Source: Fibrobacter sp. (lineage in GTDB: Bacteria; Fibrobacterota; Fibrobacteria; Fibrobacterales; Fibrobacteraceae). Taken from it: 64,000 bases of DNA. The stretch lies in assembly GCA_017412605.1 (NCBI GenBank), contig JAFPWY010000010.1:62001-126000 (forward strand), in the 5' to 3' direction. The position numbers were made by a program, and so were the translations under genes. Below are positions 25,407 to 33,760 of this stretch, piece by piece (position 1 is the stretch's first letter; each line of letters begins with the position of its first letter). The notes below the pieces were generated by a model. The model saw only the letters and a program-made list of their open reading frames with translations. It made no database searches and had not been told where the DNA came from.

Positions 25407-26595
25407 CCCACAGCTTGTGCATAATCACCGGCCGGTTCTTGCCCGCTTCGGTCCTGTGCATGTACATGTGCCCGGTGCTGTCGTAGCTGAACTGTTCGCC
25501 GACGCGCTCCCCGTTCACGTAAGTCAGGCTATCCATCAGGACGCCGTTCGCATACCAGTTGCGCCATATCCCTTCGCGTTTGCCGTCTTTCCAGAATCCT
25601 TCGCTCGCGAGCCCCCCTCCCACACTGTCGGGGTAGAAAATGCGGGATTCCTGTATAACGCCCTCGAGCCAGATTTCTTCGTACCGCAGTCGCTTGTCTC
25701 GCTTCATGTACCAAACTTTGCCGGAGAGTTCACCTGCGACAAAGGTGGATTCCGCACAGACGAAATCGTCTGTTTCCCGGTGACATGTGCCGTACGATGT
25801 TCCAGTCCCGTTTTCAAACAAACTTTCTTTCAGAATGCTGCCGTCCTTGTTGAGCCAACGCCACAGGGAATCGCGTTTGCCGCCTTTCCAGCGTTCCTGC
25901 TTTTGGATGGTCCCGTCAGCCCGGAACAAGGTCCATGTTCCTTCCTGGATTCCTTGGTCGTAATTCCCCTCGATCATGAGCTTCCCGCTCGGGTAGTATT
26001 CCTTTGATTTCCCGTGATGCTTGCCGTAGGCGCAGTCGTATTCGCTGGAGCGGATGCTGTCGGACGAGTAGTAGGTGACGTGCCCGGATGGGCTCCCCGG
26101 GTGGCAAGAATTTTCTTCGGCGAGAACGCCGTTGGGGTACCATTTTTTCCAGACGTCTATGGAGTCGCCTTGTTTGCTGTAATGCTCCTCGAAGGCCTTG
26201 TTGCGGTTGTAGTGCCAGCCTTCCCAGTCGCCTACGGGATGGTCTTCTTTGTAATGCCTCTCGGCCTGGACTTTTTTGTCGAAATAGAACGAGGTCCAGT
26301 CGCCGTCTTTTTTTCCCTTTTTGTAGTAGCCGGTGCCGATGAGGTCGCCAAGGTCGCTCCATTGCTTGAACTTGCCGTGCGGGACATTGTCCTTGAACGG
26401 AATTTCCAGCTTCTTGATGCCGTTCGTGTACCATTCGACTTGCTTGAGAATTTCGCCGTCCGGGTAGACCCAGATGGAGGTTTTCTTGATGTCGTTTACG
26501 TGGTAGTCCAGCACTTTTTCTTCGGCCCTTTCCACGGTACATCCGCAAAGGAACGAAATAATGCTAAAAAAGGCGATTGTTTTGAAGGCGTCCAT
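25399..26595 (-). CDS. MORN/YwqK-repeat lipoprotein
   Basis: A 398-aa protein. The signal peptide and lipobox (FLCGC, Cys at about residue 19) come first. The rest is about ten repeats of the type W-x-x-x-Y-P-N-G-x-L...G-x-x-x-G-x-W, such as WYTNGIKKLEIPFKDNVPHG, YYKKGKKDGDWTSFYF and WYANGVLMDS. This pattern matches the MORN-like YwqK family, beta-hairpin repeats of unknown ligand. I chose 26595 because the 36 residues upstream in frame have no signal character. TACTTTA lies 6 nt before the ATG. It is divergent from the 26630 gene. The role is probably surface binding or scaffolding. Confidence 0.82.
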   Translation of the reverse strand: MDAFKTIAFFSIISFLCGCTVERAEEKVLDYHVNDIKKTSIWVYPDGEILKQVEWYTNGIKKLEIPFKDNVPHGKFKQWSDLGDLIGTGYYKKGKKDGDWTSFYFDKKVQAERHYKEDHPVGDWEGWHYNRNKAFEEHYSKQGDSIDVWKKWYPNGVLAEENSCHPGSPSGHVTYYSSDSIRSSEYDCAYGKHHGKSKEYYPSGKLMIEGNYDQGIQEGTWTLFRADGTIQKQERWKGGKRDSLWRWLNKDGSILKESLFENGTGTSYGTCHRETDDFVCAESTFVAGELSGKVWYMKRDKRLRYEEIWLEGVIQESRIFYPDSVGGGLASEGFWKDGKREGIWRNWYANGVLMDSLTYVNGERVGEQFSYDSTGHMYMHRTEAGKNRPVIMHKLWDE

Positions 26596-26629
26596 ATTCG
26601 GTAAAGTAGAAAAAAGGTAATTTCTAGTC

Positions 26630-27418
26630 GTGGACGAATTGAAGAAAAAAACGGTTGCTGAAACGCTTAAATCGAGGTTGCAGGCTCCTTGGGTGTGGCT
26701 CATCCTCGTTTTGACGCTTGGACTGACGGCACTGTTCTACGTGTCGCAGAAGCCGGAAATCGTCCTGTACAGTAAGTATATCAAGAATATTTCTGAATAC
26801 CAGTTACTCGAAATCCGGCTGATGCGCTCGATGGAACGTGTGCGCATGGGCCGCATGACGGATTCCGTGGCAGTTCAGTCCCAGATTATGGTGTTGAGGG
26901 AGATTTCCTCCACCTTCTCTCACGACATGGACGGCCTGAAGGACTTAAAGATAAAGACTCCTCCGGCATCTTCGGTCAGCCGCTTCGAACGCGAGGTCTC
27001 GAGGAAAATGTCCGGCATCGCTTGGTATTTTATCAATCGCAACGCATGGTTCCTGTCTCGCGATTCTCTGATTGCGCAGATGGACGGCCTCCCTTCGAGT
27101 ACGCTTTTTGCTCTATACGCCCTGTTGGATTCTGCATCTGCCGGGATGAACGTGTCTCGCCCGCTCCAGATGGATTTGCCTGAAAACTTGGCCAAGGGCT
27201 TGGACGGCTTGCTCGCTTCCAATGCCGATCTCTCGGTGGCGTGGAACCGTCTGAACAGTGATGTGACTATGGCTTGCAGCGAGGAACTGGTCCAGTTTTT
27301 CCAGATGGAGAACTTGGACGAGATTTCGTTCAAGTCGAGAATCCCCATGGTGTTCTACTTCCTTTCCATTGTGCTTCTTTTGACAACATTTTTCTTCATT
27401 TTCCGCTCCAAGCAGTAG
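26630..27418 (+). CDS. Hypothetical membrane protein with two terminal membrane helices
   Basis: A 262-aa protein that I do not recognise. A membrane helix at about 21-43 (WLILVLTLGLTALFYVS), a mostly helical extracytoplasmic region (about 45-238) and a C-terminal helix at about 240-258 (VFYFLSIVLLLTTFFFIF) give an in-out-in layout like a four-helix-bundle sensor without its signalling domain. The start codon is GTG with AAAAAGG 12 nt upstream. It is the first of three closely packed genes; the next starts 5 nt after its stop. The function may be structural or sensory (inference). Confidence 0.7.
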   Translation: MDELKKKTVAETLKSRLQAPWVWLILVLTLGLTALFYVSQKPEIVLYSKYIKNISEYQLLEIRLMRSMERVRMGRMTDSVAVQSQIMVLREISSTFSHDMDGLKDLKIKTPPASSVSRFEREVSRKMSGIAWYFINRNAWFLSRDSLIAQMDGLPSSTLFALYALLDSASAGMNVSRPLQMDLPENLAKGLDGLLASNADLSVAWNRLNSDVTMACSEELVQFFQMENLDEISFKSRIPMVFYFLSIVLLLTTFFFIFRSKQ

Positions 27419-27423
27419 ACGAT

Positions 27424-27993
27424 ATGCTATCCATTTTCAGAACCCGCCATTCCGCTTATTTCAATTTTGCTTTCCTTTTCGCCGTGTTGGGCTCTTGGTT
27501 GTTCTTCTACTTGCAGCCGGTCCTACGGGGCTTTCTGAGCGACGAGTATCTTTTTTACGGAAAGGTGAGCTATGCCGCTATCCCGAGCATTTTCGGCAAC
27601 AGCGACATCCCGCTGCTCGACAAGACCTTGTTCCGTCTCAACGGGGATAACGATGCAACGTTCATCCTCTATGCCTCCAAGGAAATCCTGGAAGAGATGT
27701 CCGACTGGTTCCAGTTCGGTGCCCGCAATGCAGGGGATGTCTCGCTGGAGGTGTCCGCTGCGCGCATCGGGGAAAACCGTTTCGTGGTGAGCTCGATGGC
27801 TACGTCGAACGGGGCGCTGGAATGGGATACCCTCATGGAATACCAGTTCCAGTGGGCCATGATTTACCTTGTTGTGGAACTGGTCTTTTTCTGCGGTTTT
27901 GTTTTTTTCATTGTCCTGGGCTTCCGGTCTCGGCGCCGTTGGAAGGCTCTGGAACGCAAGTTGATGGCCGACGGGGATAGTTCCGGTGAATAG
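27424..27993 (+). CDS. Hypothetical membrane protein, second gene of the same operon
   Basis: A 189-aa protein with the same layout as its upstream neighbour: N-terminal membrane helix (about 14-32, AFLFAVLGSWLFFYL), an extracytoplasmic domain of about 110 residues, then a second helix (about 142-165, VVELVFFCGFVFFIVLGF) and a basic cytoplasmic tail RSRRRWKALERK. It is unrecognised. I chose 27424 because the in-frame upstream extension lies wholly inside the preceding gene. It overlaps the next gene by 8 bp. The pair may form a complex (inference from layout and spacing). Confidence 0.68.
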   Translation: MLSIFRTRHSAYFNFAFLFAVLGSWLFFYLQPVLRGFLSDEYLFYGKVSYAAIPSIFGNSDIPLLDKTLFRLNGDNDATFILYASKEILEEMSDWFQFGARNAGDVSLEVSAARIGENRFVVSSMATSNGALEWDTLMEYQFQWAMIYLVVELVFFCGFVFFIVLGFRSRRRWKALERKLMADGDSSGE

Positions 27994-28708
27994 GTTTCCT
28001 GGAATGTTTTTTGCGGTGGTGCTGGCTTTGGGGCTGGTTTCCGCTGCGTGGGCGGGCAAGGCAAAGGATACGCTTATGGTTGACGTTCCCGGCGTAAGGA
28101 GCGCCGTCGGCGTGTGGTGGCCTGTGTCCCGCGAAAAGGCTCCTGTGCTGGTGTGGTTCCATGGGGGGATGTCGAGCGGGAATTGTGAGAAGGGGCTTGT
28201 CGCAGGTGACGACCTTTCCAAGCTATATCCATCGGCTATTGTGGTGAGCGCTTCCGCTTGTCGCGAGAATCATTGGGCTACGGAACCCATGATGGCTGTC
28301 CTGGACCGTGCGTTGGATTCCGTGGCCACGCTGAGGAAGTCTCCCGTGGGCGAGGTTTCTCTTGTGGGTGTTTCGGACGGGGCTATCGGCGTGTTCGTGT
28401 ATTCACTGAACGGCGGACGGCGGGTGCAGGATCGGCTGCTTGTGAGCTCGAACGGGAATTTCTTGGGGGATGCGAAAATGCTGGCAACGCAGGGCCGGTT
28501 CAAGGAAGGCCGTTGGCGCTTTTTGCAGGGCGGCTCGGACCGGCTGTATCCGTCCGGGGTCACGGTCCCTTGGATAGACTCGTTCTGCCGTGCGCTCGGT
28601 TCCGATTGCGACCTCAAGTTCGACCAGGCTGGTGAGCACGACTGGAGCTATTGGCGCGACAAGCACATGGACTGGATCCGCGCAGCCATTGCTCCTAAAA
28701 AGAAATAG
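27986..28708 (+). CDS. Secreted alpha/beta-hydrolase-like protein
   Basis: A 240-aa protein. Signal peptide FFAVVLALGLVSAAWA, then a hydrolase core: VLVWFHGGMSSG (oxyanion loop HGG), SLVGVSDGAIG (nucleophile elbow G-x-S-x-G, Ser about residue 131) and AGEHDWSYW near the C-terminus with the probable catalytic His. The acid Asp may be in LQGGSDRLYP. This suggests a periplasmic or secreted esterase or peptidase; the substrate is unknown. The GTG start overlaps the previous gene by 8 bp; an in-frame ATG at 28004 would still leave a signal peptide. It is the third gene of the operon. Confidence 0.75.
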   Translation: MNRFPGMFFAVVLALGLVSAAWAGKAKDTLMVDVPGVRSAVGVWWPVSREKAPVLVWFHGGMSSGNCEKGLVAGDDLSKLYPSAIVVSASACRENHWATEPMMAVLDRALDSVATLRKSPVGEVSLVGVSDGAIGVFVYSLNGGRRVQDRLLVSSNGNFLGDAKMLATQGRFKEGRWRFLQGGSDRLYPSGVTVPWIDSFCRALGSDCDLKFDQAGEHDWSYWRDKHMDWIRAAIAPKKK

Positions 28709-28805
28709 AGGTTGCTAAAACGCATTTATGATGCGCTTATTTGTCGATTTTTTTTGTTTTGAACCTTGACAAAATGCGCTTTTTTTTCAAAATTTGGTGC
28801 ACCAC

Positions 28806-28889
28806 GCGGATGTGGTGGAACTGGTAGACACGCTAGATTCAGGTTCTAGTGCCTGCGAGGGCATGAAGGTTCAAGTCCTTTCATCCGCA
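28806..28889 (+). tRNA. tRNA-Leu (anticodon CAG)
   Basis: An 84-nt type II tRNA. The acceptor stem GCGGATG pairs with CATCCGC. The D-arm contains TGGTAGACACG. The anticodon stem CTAGA/TCTAG encloses loop TTCAGGT (anticodon CAG). A long variable arm TGCCTGC...GGGCA follows, and the T-loop is GGTTCAAGTCC. CCA is not encoded. A TTGACA box at 28766-28771 lies about 40 bp upstream. Confidence 0.95.
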
Positions 28890-28897
28890 CTGAAAAG

Positions 28898-28923
28898 CCC
28901 GGTAGTCCGCTACCGGGTTTTTT
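28898..28923 (+). terminator. Terminator of the tRNA-Leu gene
   Basis: Perfect stem CCCGGTAG-tccg-CTACCGGG followed by six T. Confidence 0.92.
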
Positions 28924-28981
28924 CTATTTGATTTTGCCGCCATTTAGCAGAGGTCCATTGCTAAATTATGCACGGAGAATC

Positions 28982-29572
28982 ATGATGTCCGATGAAATCT
29001 ACCTAGATGAAATCCCGGAAAGGGAACTGGCGGGGGACCGCGTCGTCCTGCGTGCCCTAGAAGAAGGCGACTTCGCCCCACTCTACGGAGTCATTGATGC
29101 GAGCCGGAAACACCTCTCGGAATTCCTGCCCTGGCCTGCGGATTGTAACTCCGTAGAAGATGTCGCTTCGCGAGCCGAGTCCTGGGAAATGCAGGCGCAG
29201 ATGGGCAACGGCGCTTGCTGGGGCATCTTCGAAAAGACGGGTGCGGGCTTGGCTGTCGCCGGCTGTATTGTTGCTGGCTGGATCCAGTGGGCCCACCGCT
29301 CGGCGGTGCTCGACTACTGGCTTGGCAAGAATTTTACAGGCAGGGGGCTCGCCACCGAGGCGCTTCGGCTGGTTTGCCGCGAGCTGTTTTCCCTGGGGCT
29401 CAACCGGCTCGAGATTTCGGCATCCGTATACAACGAAAAAAGTGCCGCCCTTGCCCTGCGGTGCGGCTTCGTCGAAGAGGGCATAAGTCGCGATTTTGAG
29501 CGAATAAACGGGATTTTTGTGGACCATCGGCGCTTTGCCCGGTTGGCCCGGGACCCGGAAAAAACTGTTTAG
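28982..29572 (+). CDS. GNAT-family N-acetyltransferase (RimJ/RimL type)
   Basis: A 196-aa cytoplasmic enzyme. LAGDRVVLRALEEGDFAPLYGVI is the RimL-like N-terminus. HLSEFLPW and LDYWLGKNFTGRGLATEAL contain the acetyl-CoA pyrophosphate loop (Q/RxxGxG/A as FTGRGLA). LEISASVYNEKSAALALRCGFVEEG is the closing GNAT motif B. It may acetylate a protein N-terminus or a small amine. Start 28982 is supported by CGGAGA; ATG 28985 is also possible. CTAAATTA lies upstream. Confidence 0.88.
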   Translation: MMSDEIYLDEIPERELAGDRVVLRALEEGDFAPLYGVIDASRKHLSEFLPWPADCNSVEDVASRAESWEMQAQMGNGACWGIFEKTGAGLAVAGCIVAGWIQWAHRSAVLDYWLGKNFTGRGLATEALRLVCRELFSLGLNRLEISASVYNEKSAALALRCGFVEEGISRDFERINGIFVDHRRFARLARDPEKTV

Positions 29573-29655
29573 GCGGGCTTCCTTGGTTACGCATGTAAAC
29601 GCAAATTATACATTTGGTATGGTATTTCCGCTTCCATACAGCTATCTTTAATTAC

Positions 29656-30501
29656 ATGAGTATCGAGGAGAAAAAATTACAGGAACCAGATGTCTTGCAG
29701 TACACGAACTATCGTGTATATCTGCGGGATTATTACGAATATAAGAAGAAGACCTCCAGGGCCTTCAGTCTTCGGTATTTTGCGGAAAAATCAGGAATTT
29801 CAAGCCATGCTCACTTAAAGTTGACCATGGACGGCTCCCGTAACATAACGAACGTTACGATTAACAAGCTGATTCGAGGGATTGGCCTCGAAAATCGCCG
29901 TGCAGCCTATTTCGAGAACTTGGTGTTCTTCAACCAGGCCACCTCCGATGTGGACAAGAAACTTTACTATGCGCAGCTGCTCAAGGTAAGCTCTCGCTCT
30001 AGACTCCGCAAGCTGGACCAGGCGCAGTTTCGCCTCTTCCGCGAGTGGCACCATTCGGTCATTTTGGAAATGGTCGCCATGAAGGATTTCAGCACGAACC
30101 CCAACTGGGTTTCCAAGCGCCTGCGCGGCCTCGTGTCGCCTGCTCAGGTGGAGGATTCCTTCAAGCTTCTCCTGGAACTCGGCCTTCTGGTGAAGACGGC
30201 GGGCGGGTATGCCCAGCGCGACCCCATGATTACGACGGACGACGAAGTCCAGGACATGATGGTCAAGCAGTACCATTGCCAGATGCTGCGCCTCGGTAGC
30301 GAAATGCTTTCTACTTTGCCCGCTTGCGAGAGGGACTTCTCCGCTGTCAGTTTCGGAATTCGCCGCGATAAGTTTGCTGATTTGAAAAAGCATATCCAGC
30401 TCATGCGGAAGGAATTATTAGATTTCTCGGCCAAACAGGGCGAGGCCGAAGATGTTGTACAGATTAATATACAGTTGTTCCCGTTGACGCGAGGTTTGTG
30501 A
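29656..30501 (+). CDS. TIGR02147-family (Fibrobacter paralogous) DNA-binding-like protein
   Basis: A 281-aa protein. The N-terminus LQYTNYRVYLRDYYEYKKKTSRAFSLRYFAEKSGISSHAHLKLTMDGSRNITN is the family hallmark and reads like an atypical helix-turn-helix. Region 60-130 (FENLVFFNQATSDVDKKLYYAQL) and the C-terminal winged-helix-like part follow, as in the DUF4423 group. Probably a transcription regulator (inference). TATCTTTA lies 5 nt before the chosen ATG, with no Shine-Dalgarno. Its stop overlaps the start of a lipoprotein gene (TGATG), so the two are translationally coupled. Confidence 0.85.
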   Translation: MSIEEKKLQEPDVLQYTNYRVYLRDYYEYKKKTSRAFSLRYFAEKSGISSHAHLKLTMDGSRNITNVTINKLIRGIGLENRRAAYFENLVFFNQATSDVDKKLYYAQLLKVSSRSRLRKLDQAQFRLFREWHHSVILEMVAMKDFSTNPNWVSKRLRGLVSPAQVEDSFKLLLELGLLVKTAGGYAQRDPMITTDDEVQDMMVKQYHCQMLRLGSEMLSTLPACERDFSAVSFGIRRDKFADLKKHIQLMRKELLDFSAKQGEAEDVVQINIQLFPLTRGL

Positions 30502-31829
30502 TGCGTTTCCTCGGGTACATGGCTTGCCTTGTGTTGGGCGTCTTGCTTATGGCGGGATGCTCCAATACCGCCGATGTTGCCGGCATTGAAATTGGTAATC
30601 CTGGACTTGCGAATAATGATACTTCGTCCAATGAAAATCAGGTGCTTGCTTTCAAGGCTGGTTTTTCCATCGACTATTCCGATGTGCTTCCGGCTGAAAG
30701 CAAGATGACTACCGCTTTGGCTAGGTCTTCCTCCTTGGCAAAGTCTGCGTCAAAGAACGAGCCTCTGCTGATAGATTCCCTGAATCTCACGCTGACCGAA
30801 GTTCGCTCTTATTGCAGCTTCTATGTTGGCATTTCGATTGTCCAGTCGATGGGCTTGGTTGTCTGGCCCTATGAGGACTCTCCCTACGATGTCTTGCCCG
30901 TGTCTTTTGTGGATGACGAACTGATAGACGAAACTTTCCGCAGCATCGACCTCCAGTCCGAAGGCCGTCTCAAGGAAATTGGCGTATCGTTCGAAATAAG
31001 TCGTAGAAATCATCCTAACGTCCAGGGCCGCGTGAAGGTAGGGGATGTCTATGTGCCGTTCATCTATGAATTGTCCCGTTTCCAGCAGTTTTCGCTGCGT
31101 TACCACTTCTCTCAGATAAAGGTGGAAGATTGGATTGCGAATTTGTCTGTAGCATTCTATGTTCGTCATTTCACTGATGGTGTGGATCTGAATTCCTTGA
31201 TGGTCGATAGGGATGGTGTTATCCGCATCAATAGTGAGAGTAATGCTGAGGTCTGGGAAAGCTTCAACGAACGGTTTGTCTCGAGCTTTGGATCCTTGCG
31301 TTACGAGTATCTTGATGATAAGGGACATGTCGCCACGGATTATGTGGACGATATCTTGCAGAATGTTGCCGGTAAAGTGGGGGAGAACGTCGTGACGGAC
31401 GGCAAGCTTGACAACTATTCTGATGATTGGATTTTCCTGACGCAACTCCGCGGGGAAGCTGATTCGGCGTACGTGAATGTAAATGACAAAACTCGAGCCA
31501 TCGAAATCGACGTGACCGCTGCTGGGCAATATTCTTACAGCGTACAGCTGATGCACGAAAATATTCCCATGCTGGCCGGACACAAGTACAAGTGCTCGTT
31601 CTTTGCAAGGGCCAGTGAGTCGGGACAGATAACGGCGCGTATTGGTTCGTATCTGACATACGAAACAGTCGGTTTCGAAGAACACTTGATGGTGAGAACC
31701 TCCGAGAAGAAGTTCGAGGTTGAATTTGAGCCTAAAGAGAACGATCCGTTTTCCCGGTTCGAGTTTAACCTCGGTGGCGCCGTCCGCAAGATATGGGTGC
31801 GCGACGTGAAAATCACAAGGCTCGATTAA
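30501..31829 (+). CDS. Large lipoprotein with C-terminal carbohydrate-binding-like domain, coupled to TIGR02147 gene
   Basis: A 442-aa protein. The signal peptide has lipobox LMAG-C (Cys about residue 20), followed by SNTADVAGIEIGNPGLA. The middle (about 60-280) is unrecognised and beta-rich. The last 150 residues resemble a CBM4/9-type jelly roll: NVVTDGKLDNYSDDWIF, EIDVTAAGQYSYSVQLMHEN, YKCSFFARA and the closing FEFNLGGAVRKIWVRDVKI. I chose ATG 30501; GTG 30498 would add one residue. Perhaps the TIGR02147 protein controls or responds to this surface protein (inference). Confidence 0.75.
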   Translation: MRFLGYMACLVLGVLLMAGCSNTADVAGIEIGNPGLANNDTSSNENQVLAFKAGFSIDYSDVLPAESKMTTALARSSSLAKSASKNEPLLIDSLNLTLTEVRSYCSFYVGISIVQSMGLVVWPYEDSPYDVLPVSFVDDELIDETFRSIDLQSEGRLKEIGVSFEISRRNHPNVQGRVKVGDVYVPFIYELSRFQQFSLRYHFSQIKVEDWIANLSVAFYVRHFTDGVDLNSLMVDRDGVIRINSESNAEVWESFNERFVSSFGSLRYEYLDDKGHVATDYVDDILQNVAGKVGENVVTDGKLDNYSDDWIFLTQLRGEADSAYVNVNDKTRAIEIDVTAAGQYSYSVQLMHENIPMLAGHKYKCSFFARASESGQITARIGSYLTYETVGFEEHLMVRTSEKKFEVEFEPKENDPFSRFEFNLGGAVRKIWVRDVKITRLD

Positions 31830-31844
31830 GCAACACCACTTTTT

Positions 31845-31871
31845 ATGCCCCGACGGTTCGGGGCATTTTTT
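31845..31871 (+). terminator. Rho-independent terminator
   Basis: Stem ATGCCCCG-acggtt-CGGGGCAT followed by six T, 16 bp after the lipoprotein gene. CTAATTTT, the putative promoter element of glgE, begins just after it. Confidence 0.88.
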
Positions 31872-31888
31872 CTAATTTTTCGGCTACT

Positions 31889-33619
31889 ATGGCTATTATT
31901 CCTACTCGCAAAGACAATCTCGTTATCGAAAATATCCGTCCCCAGATCGAAGGGGGCCGCTTCATGATTAAGCGTGAACCGGGCGACACCGTCACGCTCA
32001 CCGCGGACATCTTCCGCCACAGTCACGAAAAGTACGACGCCGCGATTTTCTACCGCCACGACTCCAAGAAGAAATGGGAAATGGCTCCCATGCATTTCGT
32101 GGACAACGACCAGTGGGAAGGTTCCTTTACCGTCAACAACATCGGCTATTACGAATACAAGATTTGCGCCTGGACCGTTGAGCCCAAGGATGTCCCGACT
32201 GAATCTCCCGTGATGAAACTCCGCGTGGACCCGCCTTACTCCCGCATCGGTACGTGGTACGAAATGTGGCCCAAGAGCCAGGGCACAGACCCCAAGAAGA
32301 GCGCCACGTGGAAGGACTGCGAGAACCAGCTCGACTACATCGCCGGCCTCGGATTTGATACCGTTTACCTTGTCCCGATTCACCCGATTGGTGTCACCAA
32401 CCGCAAGGGGGCGAACAACGCCCTGCATGCGAAGGTCGACAAGAAGGGAAACCCGCTCGAGCCGGGATGCCCGTATGCTGTGGGAAACAAGAATGGCGGG
32501 CACTACGACGTGGACCCCGAACTCGGGACCATGAAGGATTTCGAACACTTTGCAAAGGCCGCCCGCAGCAAGGGACTCCGCCTGGCACTCGATATCGCGC
32601 TTAACTGCAGCCCTGACCACCCGTATGTGAAATCGCACCCGGAATGGTTCTACCACGAACCGGACGGAAGCATCAAGTTTGCTGAGAACCCGCCCAAGAA
32701 GTACGAGGACATTTACCCGTTCGACTACTACAACGAGAACTACAAGGAACTTTGGCAGGAAATCGAGAACATTATCTTGTTCTGGGCCGACAAGGGCATT
32801 GAAATTTTCCGTATCGACAACCCGCATACCAAGCCGTTCCCGTTCTGGGAATGGCTCATCGCCGACATCAAGGAAAAACGCCCGGAACTCGTGTTCCTCG
32901 CCGAGGCTTTCACCCGCCCGAAGATGATGCATCGCCTTGCGAAGTCGGGCTTCGACATGAGCTACACGTACTTTGCCTGGCGCTCTGCCAAGTGGGAATT
33001 CGAACAGTACCTCAAGGAACTTACGCAGTCCGATGCGAAGGAATACATGCGCGGCATCTTCTTCCCGACCACTCCGGACATTTTCCCGAAGTACCTTGCG
33101 TACAAGGGCCCGAACGCCTTCAAGCAGCGCTATTTCCTTGCGGCGACGCTTTCGAGCCTCACGGGTATGTACAACGGATTTGAATTGTGCGAAAACATCC
33201 CGAGCCCCGTGAAGGAAGAACTCGCCGACAGCGAAAAGTACCAGTACAAGGTTCACAACTGGAAGGGTCCGGGCATCCAGGACTTCGTGCGCCGCGTGAA
33301 CACCGCCCGACAGGAACACATCGCCCTGCAGGAATACGACAACCTCGACTTCCACTACTGTGCCAACGACCAGCTGATGGTCTACTCCAAGAAGTCCGGC
33401 AACGACGTTATCTTGTGTGTATGCAACATGGACATGGATAACGCACAAGAAGGCATGGTGGAACTTGATATGGCTAAGCTCGGCCTGGAACCGGATTCGT
33501 TCTTCTTCTTGAAGGACGTGATTACCGACGAAAGCTACGTGTGGCGCGGCAATAAGAACTTCGTTCGCCTCGACCCCGCGAAGGCCCCCGGCCATCTGCT
33601 GGTGCTGAAGAAGATTTGA
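31889..33619 (+). CDS. glgE: Alpha-1,4-glucan:maltose-1-phosphate maltosyltransferase (GlgE, GH13)
   Basis: Extends alpha-1,4-glucan using maltose-1-phosphate. A 576-aa protein, a little shorter than the usual 650-700 aa. The N-terminal beta domain with ENIRPQIEGGRFMIKREPGD matches the DUF3416-type domain. The catalytic barrel has VYLVPIHPIGVTNRKG, NGGHYDVDPELGTM, FRIDNPHTKPFPFWEW (nucleophile Asp), FLAEAFTRPKMMHRLAKSGF (acid Glu) and SYTYFAWRSAKWEF, all GlgE hallmarks. I chose 31889 because upstream in-frame sequence is terminator DNA. It is monocistronic; the usual partners treS, pep2 and glgB are not in the window. Confidence 0.93.
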   Translation: MAIIPTRKDNLVIENIRPQIEGGRFMIKREPGDTVTLTADIFRHSHEKYDAAIFYRHDSKKKWEMAPMHFVDNDQWEGSFTVNNIGYYEYKICAWTVEPKDVPTESPVMKLRVDPPYSRIGTWYEMWPKSQGTDPKKSATWKDCENQLDYIAGLGFDTVYLVPIHPIGVTNRKGANNALHAKVDKKGNPLEPGCPYAVGNKNGGHYDVDPELGTMKDFEHFAKAARSKGLRLALDIALNCSPDHPYVKSHPEWFYHEPDGSIKFAENPPKKYEDIYPFDYYNENYKELWQEIENIILFWADKGIEIFRIDNPHTKPFPFWEWLIADIKEKRPELVFLAEAFTRPKMMHRLAKSGFDMSYTYFAWRSAKWEFEQYLKELTQSDAKEYMRGIFFPTTPDIFPKYLAYKGPNAFKQRYFLAATLSSLTGMYNGFELCENIPSPVKEELADSEKYQYKVHNWKGPGIQDFVRRVNTARQEHIALQEYDNLDFHYCANDQLMVYSKKSGNDVILCVCNMDMDNAQEGMVELDMAKLGLEPDSFFFLKDVITDESYVWRGNKNFVRLDPAKAPGHLLVLKKI

Positions 33620-33625
33620 TGAGGT

Positions 33626-33760
33626 CGGGGCTAAAGCCCCTTCGAGCGATGAGTTCGCGACCTTCGGTCGCTTTGAGGAGTGAGGTGTTTAGCCTCATAG
33701 CTCATAGCTCATTGCTCATAGCTCATTGCTCATAGCTCATTGCTCGAGCCTCGCGCCTAA
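33626..33760. repeat. Intergenic 7-bp-period inverted element between convergent genes
   Basis: A purine arm with hairpins GGGGCT-aa-AGCCCC and GCGACC-ttc-GGTCGC is followed by a very regular pyrimidine arm: alternating CTCATAG and CTCATTG heptamers, about seven in a row. It is closely related to the element at 6555-6690. Confidence 0.8.

Noticed and set aside
28741-28805. A small RNA in the spacer before tRNA-Leu
   Set aside because: The sequence is mostly T runs plus a TTGACA box that fits the tRNA promoter; no hairpin or terminator is present.
31826-33595. 589-aa open frame opposite glgE
   Set aside because: Shadow of a highly biased gene; Val/Glu/Arg/His-rich translation with no domain.
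33626-33760. Regular CTCATAG/CTCATTG repeats as a CRISPR array
   Set aside because: The unit is 7 bp with no spacers; there are no 25-40-bp repeats with unique spacers and no cas genes.
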